A stretch of 64,000 nt of DNA, from contig JBGTIS010000073.1 of NCBI GenBank assembly GCA_041745535.1, forward strand, positions 1-64,000, given 5' to 3'. The DNA comes from JBGTIS01 sp041745535 (GTDB lineage: Bacteria > Bacteroidota > Bacteroidia > Cytophagales > Cyclobacteriaceae). Below, in pieces: positions 17,827 to 25,800 of the stretch. Both the position numbers and the translations under genes were made by a program. The notes below the pieces were generated by a model. It saw nothing but the letters and a program-made list of their open reading frames with translations, was not told where the DNA came from and made no database searches. How positions within the stretch are numbered: position 1 is the first letter of the stretch; each line of letters starts with the position of its first letter.

Positions 17827-17850
17827 TTATGCCAACTTCTTTTGGCGTAA
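17827..17850. repeat. 9-bp hairpin at the broken edge of the ISL3 remnant
   Basis: TTATGCCAA and TTGGCGTAA pair over nine positions (one G-T) around a six-base loop. It lies where ISL3 similarity stops and on the minus strand is followed by CGCAATTTTT, so it may act as a weak terminator or be part of another element's end. Confidence 0.35.
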
Positions 17851-17865
17851 ACCTTCCGTTATTGT

Positions 17866-18586
17866 CCTATCAGCAACCTGAATAGCATTAGGGGCTCCTT
17901 TTCTGGCTCCGTTCCACGGCGGCCTTCCACAAACACAGTATCTGGGTCTCTTGAGATGATCTGGATGCCTGGATGTTCTTTCAGCCAGGTTTCTACTGTA
18001 TCTACTTTTGCATCAGGTAATAAGTCTATGGGCCTTCGTTTTTCTAAATCTACCGCCCGGCGGCCGCCAGAATGGTAGCATAAGTTTTCCCCTTTCTCAA
18101 ACTCCATTCGTCTATGCCCAATATGTTGGGTGTATCAAACTGGGTAGCTGGCATTTTACGAGTCAAGTTCAGTAGCGTATCAGCACTCACTGTGCTCATG
18201 TTGAGTAAATGGGCCAGTAAAGCCGCTCCTTCTCCTCCTAATAATAACGCTATGGTTTGTAGGTAATGATCCAAACGAGCGGTTCTTCTGGCGTAAGCGG
18301 CAATTGCTGGATGTAATCTTTCCGTAAATATTTTCCTGCTACAGCTATCATTATCACAAAAGAAACGGCTGACCTCTAAATTGAACACTACCTGTTTATC
18401 CGCCCAGGGTAGATCAGCCACAGTTCTACTGTAATGGCTATGGATTCTGGAACTGCTTGTCTGACACAATGGGCAAGGGACAAACATATGGCTACTTTTA
18501 AGTAATAAGGTTGTTTGTCGTTCCTGAAAGTTGGCTCCTAGCAACTGCAAACCGGAAATGGGTGGTAATAAATTCTCTATAATCAA
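17866..18586 (-). pseudogene. decayed ISL3-family transposase
   Basis: The first 178 codons from ATG 18586 encode an ISL3 N-terminus: a zinc-finger-like CPLCQTSSSRIHSHYSR segment, CDNDSCSRKIFTERL, and GIDEWSLRKGKTYATIL with the first catalytic Asp. The frame then breaks: VDLEKRRPIDLLPDAKVDT continues in a second frame and ends near ISRD, and a third frame carries the family segment GARKGAPNAIQVADR. After VADR the similarity stops, so the catalytic C-terminal half is lost. Two GC-rich extra stretches of about 14 bases (18054-18067 and 17911-17924) account for the two frame changes. The gene cannot make a working transposase. Confidence 0.85.
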
Positions 18587-18666
18587 GTTTTACTCCTTTT
18601 TCCCCGTATAACATTTTAGCTCGGCCTTTCAATCCAATCCTCTTTCATCAAAATATCGGGAGAGCC
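17866..18666 (-). mobile_element. ISL3-family IS remnant
   Basis: The right boundary is proposed at 18666, where, read on the minus strand, GGCTCTCCCGATATTTTGAT resembles the terminal repeat of ISL3 elements (starting GGCTCT). The matching left terminus is not found, so the element is truncated. Confidence 0.55.
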
Positions 18667-19013
18667 AACATCAGCGGAATATCCATCCTAGGGAGATCGG
18701 GTTATTTTTAATTTAATACACAATGATTTCAAATATTGTTACAAAAAAAGTATATTACCAGTTTATCACTGCCCAAAATGCAATGCTGAACATGACCAAC
18801 TATGGCCAGGAAAATATGGTATATTAAATAGAACTTGCAAGTGCCATCAAGAACTTCCAACCACATTTTTTAATGGGAGAAGTAATTTAAGGGCAAGTTG
18901 TCCATCATGTAAACATGCAATGGAATCATTAGAAGCTCGTCCTATCGTGATTCCCATTATTGGTGCGCCTTCTGTCGGTAAAACTTTTTTTGTTTTTTCA
19001 ATGGTATATTATA

Positions 19014-19022
19014 TTAAAGATT
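19014..19022. repeat. left target-site duplication
   Basis: TTAAAGATT directly abuts the left IS end and matches TTAAAGAAT at the right end in eight of nine positions, as expected for IS903-type elements that duplicate 9 bp. Confidence 0.8.
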
Positions 19023-19041
19023 GACTTTGTCGCAACGTAAG
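19023..19041 (+). repeat. left terminal inverted repeat of IS5-family element
   Basis: Begins GACTTTGTCGCAACG and pairs with the terminal repeat at 20099-20117 in 16 of 19 positions. Confidence 0.85.
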
Positions 19042-19103
19042 GGATAAGGTGGTAAAAAAGGGGTTGTAGTATATCTTTGCAGTTACCAAACTTCAAAGAA
19101 GCG

Positions 19104-20072
19104 ATGTTACCATCTACCACAACCCCTGCTAAAGATAAATACAAAATCAGAAACTGGAAAGCATATAACAAAAGTTTGCGCAGTCGCGGAAGCCTTATCC
19201 TATGGATAGAAGACTCTGTATGGCGTACATGGCGGGATATTGATCCTGATAACAAGATAGTAGCAGAGAAGCTCTATGCAGATGCTGTTATCCACTGCTG
19301 TTTGCTATTAGGCAAAGTCTATCATCAGCCCCTGAGACAGGCCACAGGTATTATAAAGAGTTTGCTCATGCTGACAGGGCACGAAGGCTATGCTGTACCA
19401 AATTACACGACGCTTTGCCGCAGACAAAGTGCCCTTCCAGTAGAAGTGAGTAAAGCCTTGACAGGGAATAAAAAGATAGATATAGCCGTAGACTCAACGG
19501 GCTTGAAAGTATATGGCGAGGGAGAATGGAAGGTAAGAAGATATGGTGTGTCTAAGCGCAGAACATGGAGGAAATCGCATATAGGCATAGATGTAGCCAC
19601 CCAAGAAATTGTCTCTGTAGCCTTGACCACAAATGCGGAAGATGATGCGGCAGTAGCAGGCAAGATGCTCAAAGGTAAAACTAATAGAATCAGAAGCTTT
19701 ACAGGGGATGGAGCCTATGATGATTTTGATTTCAGAGAAATCTTAGGAAGTGAGGTCAAACAGGTTATTCCCCCTCCGAAAGACGCGGTGGTTCACAAAG
19801 GCAGTAAGAGAAAACCTGCCAAAGAGTATCTCAGACAACGTAATGAAGCTGTGGGGTTTATTAAAGAGCATGACCGTAAGCAGTGGAAAGTTAAGGAAGG
19901 CTATCACCAAAGGAGTTTAAATGAAGTAGCTATGTTTAGATACAAAACAAGTTTTACCCATGAGTTAAGCGCAAGGAAAATGGAAAGTCAGCAAACTGAG
20001 GTAGCTTTGAAATGTAAAATATTAAACAGCTACAGACATCAGGGAATGCCTGATGCCTACAAAGTAATTTAG
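19104..20072 (+). CDS. IS5-family transposase (DDE)
   Basis: A 322-residue DDE transposase in the IS903-like group. The N-terminal domain (SLRSRGSLILWIEDSVWRTW, then a helical LYADAVIHCCLLLGKVYHQPL) is followed by the catalytic triad segments: VDSTGLKVYGEGEWK (first Asp), TGDGAYDDFDF (second Asp) and YHQRSLNEVAMFRYK (Glu in the Y-R-E-K signature). The frame is uninterrupted. A longer reading from a TTG at 19077 exists, but the ATG at 19104 begins the usual N-terminus. The gene occupies nearly the whole element. Confidence 0.93.
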   Translation: MLPSTTTPAKDKYKIRNWKAYNKSLRSRGSLILWIEDSVWRTWRDIDPDNKIVAEKLYADAVIHCCLLLGKVYHQPLRQATGIIKSLLMLTGHEGYAVPNYTTLCRRQSALPVEVSKALTGNKKIDIAVDSTGLKVYGEGEWKVRRYGVSKRRTWRKSHIGIDVATQEIVSVALTTNAEDDAAVAGKMLKGKTNRIRSFTGDGAYDDFDFREILGSEVKQVIPPPKDAVVHKGSKRKPAKEYLRQRNEAVGFIKEHDRKQWKVKEGYHQRSLNEVAMFRYKTSFTHELSARKMESQQTEVALKCKILNSYRHQGMPDAYKVI

Positions 20073-20098
20073 TTATTGCTGGAAAATACATAGATAAA

Positions 20099-20117
20099 CC
20101 TCCGTTGCAACAAAGTC
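20099..20117 (-). repeat. right terminal inverted repeat of IS5-family element
   Basis: Reverse complement of the left terminus with three mismatches over 19 bases; its outer base at 20117 is followed at once by the second target copy. Confidence 0.85.
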
Positions 20118-20126
20118 TTAAAGAAT
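20118..20126. repeat. right target-site duplication
   Basis: TTAAAGAAT directly follows the right IS end and matches the left copy in eight of nine bases; this version keeps the GTPase reading frame (KELL). Confidence 0.8.
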
Positions 20127-20981
20127 TGTTAACGAAAAAGACAGGTCATAAATTTGAGTTTATGAATTCATATAATGAAAGTATCTATAATTCCGAAATT
20201 TCAATACTCAGTTCAGGTCAAACACTTAGAAAAACTACTGAAAATAATCCTATTGCTATAAATTTTTTTTTGTCTAAAAATAAGTCAAAGTCGTTATTTT
20301 TTTTTACGATTCTGCTGGGGAAGCATTCTCAAACACTCAGCATTTATCTCAACATAAATTTTATGATTATTTCCACGGATTAATTTTTATTATTGACCCA
20401 TTCTCAATACCTGAACTGCAAAATCAATACAAAAATCATTTATCTACAAATTTGAGTATTCGTCCAAGTAATTATCCTTTAGAAGATGTTTATGATGCCT
20501 CAATTATCAATTTAGAAAAAAATTATGGACTTAAAGTAACAGAAAAAATCACTAAACCCGTTGCAATACTTTTTTCAAAAGTTGATGCCTTTGATTACAA
20601 AATAAAATAGGGATTGAGGCAGTGGAAAGATTATTAGCATCTGATATTGCTATTAAAAATAGGCAAGATGCAATGAATAAACTTTGTAAAGAATTTTTGT
20701 TATCAAATGGAATGGATGCGTTATTAAGAAAAATAGAATGGAAATTTCCAAATTCCAGTTTTTTCTCAATCAGTTCTGGTGGTAAAAAATCATTTGGTAT
20801 TGACAATGCTACAAATTGGATATTAGGCAAAATTGATAAATCTTTTCATATTTAAAATAATTAGGTTGACTTGTATAAAATTAATTTACTAGCAGTCTAT
20901 AATGCAAGCTTCCAAAAAATTAGAACAACTAAAAAGCCAAAAGTAAAAAGTTTAAGTATTGTTTAAGCACCAAAATTAAAA

Positions 20982-21020
20982 TAGCCTGTAATTGTCTGTA
21001 TATCAGCAAATTACAGGCTA
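20982..21020 (-). terminator. intrinsic terminator of the propeller lipoprotein gene
   Basis: TAGCCTGTAATT and AATTACAGGCTA form a perfect 12-bp stem with a 15-base loop. On the minus strand it is followed by a TTTTAATTTT tract, about 50 bases after the stop of the leftward gene ending at 21071. Confidence 0.75.
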
Positions 21021-21070
21021 TAAAGAGTGCGCCCTTAAGGCATACCATTAATAAAATAACTGAATAAAAA

Positions 21071-21976
21071 TTAATTAAATTTATAAGCCACTACCCGATT
21101 GTCGTTAAAGGTAGGCACAAACAGTGTTTTCTGATCGGTAGCATACCATATGTCGGCTGAATTTATTTTCTGATCTTTGGTATCCAGTATTTTCTGGCTG
21201 CCTTTATCTTTGTCAAGGTAATACACTTCGCCGCTCCAGCACGACACAATGTAATTACCTTTTTCATCTTTGGCGATACCATCAGCGGAAGGTATATTTT
21301 CAATCCAGTGTTCACCTACCGTTTTAGCGTCAGTATCAATAGGCGCAAAGAAAGCCCCATTGGCGGAAGCCAGCAATAATTCACCATTATCTTCCATAAA
21401 CAATCCGTTAGGGCGTTTCAGGGTAGAGTCTTCCATCCAGGTACTCACCTGCCCGTTTTCCAGCAAATGAATTTTATCGGTACCCGAATCGGTGGCATAT
21501 ACTTTTCCGTCAGAACCCACCGTAATGTCGTTCAGGAACTTAGCGCCTTCTACTACATATTTTTCTTTAATTTCACCGGTTTCCATGTCAATAGCGGCGA
21601 TTTCATTGATATCATTTACATACAAGGTGTTTTCATACACGCCCATACCTTTCGGGTCGTTCAGGCCAGTTACCCATTCCAGTGCTACCACTTCGCCTTC
21701 CGGACTTAGTTTTGATATAAAGCCATCTCCATCTTTTTTTTCAGCATTCATTTCGTTGATGTTGGCTACATACAGCGTTTTGGTGCCTTCATCATACAGC
21801 ACTGACTCGGGCGTGCGAAGCACGGTATCGGTTGCCCAGACCTCTGTAATGGTCACTTCGGTAGAATCGGTATTGGATTCAGCGGTTTCTTCCTGCCCTG
21901 AATCCTGACTTCCTCCACAATTATAGAGAAAGAGGGAGCCAGCAACGGCAAATAAATAATTGATAACTGTTTTCAT
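21071..21976 (-). CDS. SMP-30/gluconolactonase-like beta-propeller lipoprotein
   Basis: A protein of about 301 residues with a lipoprotein signal (LFAVAGSLFLYNCGGSQ) followed by an acidic Ser/Glu linker and a six-bladed propeller of the SMP-30/NHL-like kind. Blades show TPESVLYDEGTKTLYVANI, GLNDPKGMGVYENTLYVND, FLNDITVGSDGKVYATDSG, RPNGLFMEDNGELLLAS and ADGIAKDEKGNYIVSCWSG. Members are lactonases or sugar/ligand-binding propellers; the exact activity is not shown. I chose the ATG at 21976 rather than the longer reading from 22078, because it places the signal peptide at the N-terminus. It is the first chromosomal-type gene right of the island. Confidence 0.82.
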   Translation of the reverse strand: MKTVINYLFAVAGSLFLYNCGGSQDSGQEETAESNTDSTEVTITEVWATDTVLRTPESVLYDEGTKTLYVANINEMNAEKKDGDGFISKLSPEGEVVALEWVTGLNDPKGMGVYENTLYVNDINEIAAIDMETGEIKEKYVVEGAKFLNDITVGSDGKVYATDSGTDKIHLLENGQVSTWMEDSTLKRPNGLFMEDNGELLLASANGAFFAPIDTDAKTVGEHWIENIPSADGIAKDEKGNYIVSCWSGEVYYLDKDKGSQKILDTKDQKINSADIWYATDQKTLFVPTFNDNRVVAYKFN

Positions 21977-22145
21977 AGTGTTGATAGTAAAGTTGATAAA
22001 TTGAAGGTTGATTGATATACTGATTGAAAAATTTAATTTTTCTTTAAGAAAATTAACCGCAAAAAAATTAATTGGCAAATAAAGGTATGATTTGATGTCA
22101 GAACAATTGCCCCATCATCCGTTCATATTTTATGTGATGGCACTT

Positions 22146-22589
22146 TTATTTTTGCGATTTCACGGGAACCAGCAGCATGGGAATATCTGCTTTTTTAATT
22201 ACATCGGCACACACACTACCCACAAAAGTATTGTATAAATTGCCATGCCCGCGAGAACCAATTATAATTAAATCGGCTTTCAGTTTTTTTGCTTCCACTA
22301 GAATAGTTTCAGCTGTTGGACCCTGAACTAATAAAGCCTCTGTAGTAATGTGCTGTGCTTTTAACTGAGCGGCATATTGCTGTAAATTATGATGCTCGCC
22401 GCGAAGTTTTTCGGCTCGATCGTCGCGAATGTATTGCGGGCCAGCTTCATATCCTACAAAGTCGGGTTCGGGCGCGGCTACGTGGATTAGCCAGATTTTA
22501 GCCTGAAAGGCTGTACCCAATTGGGCAGCTTGCTCAATGATTTTTTCTGTTGATGCGGAAAAATCCAGGGCTACCAGTATATTTTTCAT
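22146..22589 (-). CDS. universal stress protein, UspA family
   Basis: A 147-residue single-domain USP. It opens with KNILVALDFSASTEKIIEQA and ends with the nucleotide-binding motif GSRGHGNLYNTFVGSVCADVI followed by ADIPMLLVPV, which is the ATP-binding form (G-x2-G-x9-GS). Proteins of this kind are cytosolic dimers linked to stress survival or signalling; the particular role is unknown. It stands alone, with about 170 bases on its left to the lipoprotein gene. Confidence 0.9.
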   Translation of the reverse strand: MKNILVALDFSASTEKIIEQAAQLGTAFQAKIWLIHVAAPEPDFVGYEAGPQYIRDDRAEKLRGEHHNLQQYAAQLKAQHITTEALLVQGPTAETILVEAKKLKADLIIIGSRGHGNLYNTFVGSVCADVIKKADIPMLLVPVKSQK

Positions 22590-22740
22590 AATCGGTGTTT
22601 CGCAAACTATTTACAAGTGCATGTCGGTAAAACAAATGTAACCTATTGGTATGGGAAACGGTAATAGATTGCCTCAAAATTCATGTCTGCCTGCTTATAT
22701 TTTACGCGCTGACAGCCCAACAACCGCAGGATGAAAAATA

Positions 22741-22785
22741 AAAAAGGTATACCGGATTCAGAATCCCGGTATGCCTTTTAATTTT
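22741..22785 (-). terminator. intrinsic terminator of the large T9SS cargo gene
   Basis: AAAAAGGTATACCGG pairs with CCGGTATGCCTTTT with one mismatch and has A/T tracts on both sides, so it can stop the leftward transcript ending at 22803. Confidence 0.75.
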
Positions 22786-22802
22786 TGATGAAATACGTGT
22801 CC

Positions 22803-25800
22803 CTACCGGATTACCGTAACGCCGCCTCTTTCTTCGTATAGCTGATTGTTATCCATGCTGGAACTTCCCTTGAATTTGATCACGAATGGATAGGTGCCGG
22901 GCGGTACCAGCGACCCACGGCTGGTGCCATCCCAACGGAAGTCCTTATTGTCTGAATAGAAAATAAGTTCCCCCCACCGATTATAAATGGAAACCTCAAA
23001 ATCATCGTCGGCCACATATTGGGAATACACATAAAATTCATTATTCCGACCGGAGGGCACAAAAGCATTGGGAGCAAATACCGAAGGTGTACAATCATTG
23101 ATAACTTCGGCGGAATCTACTACTGAGCAGCCAAATTCATTGGTAAGCCTTACCGTATAAATTCCAGCCTGGTCGGCTACAATGGTTTGGGTATTCACAA
23201 AATTACCGCTGGGTATGGTCCATTCAATTTGCGGTGCGAATCCACCATCTAAGGTTATCTGACTAAGTTCAGGATCGGTATTTTCATTACAAATGGTAAA
23301 AGGGCCCGCACCCAATGCACTTTCAGGCGTAGGCGAACGCTGAATACCGGCAGTTTCTTCTACCACACACTGGCCACTTGTTACCTGTACGGTGTAATTT
23401 CCCTCGGGCATATCGGCACGTACAATCAAGCTATCACCTCTGGGTGCGTTGGCAGGTGCTAACTGGTTGCCATCAGGGCCAAACCAGGCAAACTGTAGGC
23501 TATCGCTGTCTGTACTGGTACTGGCAAATAAGGCCAGGTCCTGCCCTTCGCAGGCAACGCCATAAATAATATTGACGATAATGGGTTCGTTTACGGTAAT
23601 GGGCGCGTTCCGATTGGCAAAACAGCCTGTGGTTGTATTTCTCACGGTTACCTCATAATCGCCGCTTTCGGTAACGGTAATGGTTTGCCCGTTGGCTACA
23701 AAATTACCACCTACGGTCCAGGTGTAAATGTAATTACCATCGGGCGGCGGCACAGAAAATTCTACCATAAGCTCTTCTTCGCCGGTTTCACAACTTTCGT
23801 TGGTGGTTTGCACGATCTCAATAATGGGGTTTTCCGAAATATTTACCTCGTAGGTTTGGGTAGAAGGACAAAGATTAGGATTTTGTAAATCTGAGACCGT
23901 AACCGAATATTCACCCGATTCTCTCACTTCTATTTGATAAATTTCATTGCCATTGTTAACTATTGTGTTACCATCTGGACCTATCCAGGTAAAGTTTCTG
24001 TTTTGTGTTAAAAGATCGTAATCAACTTCAATTGGAACTGATTCTACGCCACAAACATTCAGGGGTGAAGGTTGGGTAAATGTAAATTGTACCGAATCGG
24101 TGGGTTCGGAAACCACAATACCGGTCCGACTTTGGGTACAACCTCCATTACTGATTACTTCCAGATTATAAGTGCCGGCAGCAAGGCCTACACCTCCGGG
24201 AACCATGAAAGTATTATCGCCATCAGGGTCAAAAACATTACTACCAGATAATTGCGCGCTTCCGGTTATTGTAAAACTGATGGGGAAAGCACTTGCATCG
24301 CTTAGCACTACTTCAATTTGACCACTATTATTATCACACCCCGCATCAGTACCAATAGCACTATCTATGTTAAAATCAGAAGCACCTTCTTCTATTGCAA
24401 AAGCGCTATCCACACTGCACCCAATACCATTGCTTACAGTAACCGTATAAATTCCTGCACGCTGATTGGTAAGGTCTTCAGAGGTAGCAATTACATTCCC
24501 GCGGTTATCTGCCCAGCTAAACTGATAGGTATCTCCGGGGTCGCTGGTAATGGTAAGATCTATACCACCTCCACCTGAGGCACAATCGACAGTAGGCGTT
24601 TGTACCAGGTCAAAAGCTGGGGTTTGTTCTACGGTAACCACTACGGTATCATTTACAAAACAGCCTTCCGGCGAATTATCTCTTACCCGAACGGTGTATA
24701 CAAAAACTCCGGATTCGGTGGTATTTACTGGCAATGTAGGATCGTTACTGACTACGTTGTTATCAATTTTCCATTCGTACCCATCCGGATTGGGTGCCGG
24801 ACTGGCAATTTCCACATCCAGTATTCTTTCTTCTCCCTGGCAAATGGAGAAATCTTCCGGCAGATTTACAGGTGGACGGGCATCGGCTACAAAAATGGTA
24901 TCGGCACTGATACAGCCTTCCGCATTGGTTACTGTTACGGAATAAAATGCCTCTTCTGATACCGTAATGGTATTCTGCGCTGGTAAATTACCACCGCCCT
25001 GCGCGCCTATTTGTATCCACTCGTAGGTAGCTCCGGCAGGATTGCTGCTGATGGCAGTAATATCTACACTTCCATTACAAAGATTCACCACATCCGGCGC
25101 GTCAATCTCAAGTCCGGGAGTTACTTCAAAATCCTGTACAAGCGTAGTATCCAGTCCGCATGGATTGGTGATCTGGACAATGGCCCGGTAACTTCCTTCA
25201 GTTTCAAAGGTATAAGTAAATGAATCCTGCGATAAAGAATCAGCGGGAACGGGCGGACTAACCGGCCCTGTAGGCGTACCATTTGCACCCAAGGCCAATA
25301 TGGTCCACTGAAACTGGTCGATCACCGGATCAGTAGGGGTGGCAGTAAAACTGGTTTCATTCCCCACACAGGCATTGTCTACCGAAATAGAAGGTTCTGA
25401 AAATGAATTACCCCCCTGAAATATATAATCGGGTAATCCCAAACCGGAAGTGGCTCCATCTGGCAAGGCAACAGGACTTCCTCCGAATTCTATTACTCCG
25501 GTTTGCAGGTTTGGAATAATTGATCTCAATGTGGCCGAACCTTGTTCTGCTACATACACCTGCCCGTCGGGACCCCGTTGTATGGCACCAAAATTTCCGG
25601 TAGGTCCGGCAATAACAGGAATATTGTCACCTTCATTAATAGGCCGATCTATGGTTGCGGAATACAAACCCTGGTTGGTAGAGACCATTAATACGGTATT
25701 TCCCAGGGTGTCGGAAGCAAATTCAACGCCGTAAGGTGTGTTGGGGAAATCTATTGAAACCGGATCGGTCAGTTCCAGCGTTTGGCTATCGAAATTAAAC

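Larger units (their letters stand above)
19023..20117 (+). mobile_element. IS5-family (IS903-like) insertion sequence, 1095 bp
   Basis: The element carries one transposase gene and has terminal inverted repeats: GACTTTGTCGCAACG at 19023 and, reverse-complemented from 20117, GACTTTGTTGCAACG (one mismatch in 15; 16 of the first 19 match). Nine-base near-identical direct repeats flank it. It interrupts the zinc-ribbon GTPase gene between Lys and Glu of the YYIKELL segment. The transposase frame is intact, so the element may be active or recently so. Confidence 0.92.
18723..20855 (+). pseudogene. zinc-ribbon P-loop GTPase gene split by an IS and frameshifted
   Basis: Joining 18723-19013 to 20118-20855 (removing the IS and one target copy) gives a continuous protein of about 340 residues after three single-base additions at homopolymers (A-run at 18747, T-run 20297-20305, A-run near 20598). 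Order: MISNIVTKK, Cys pairs in HCPKCNAEH, CKCHQE and CPSCK (zinc ribbons), Walker A GAPSVGKT, after the junction MVYYIKELLTKKTGHKFEF, a G3 motif YDSAGE, FHGLIFIIDP, a G4-like motif AILFSKVDAFD, and a SSFFSISSGG segment resembling G5. These mark a TRAFAC-type GTPase with an N-terminal double zinc ribbon, reminiscent of GTPases in conflict-type gene clusters. The subfamily is inferred; the disruption is directly visible. Confidence 0.8.

Noticed and set aside
18998..19255. 85-codon minus-strand frame over the left IS end
   Set aside because: It crosses the IS terminal repeat and is antisense to the transposase; no family pattern.
20552..20830. 92-codon minus-strand frame in the GTPase remnant
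   Set aside because: It is antisense to the better-explained GTPase C-terminal frame and starts in its frameshift area.
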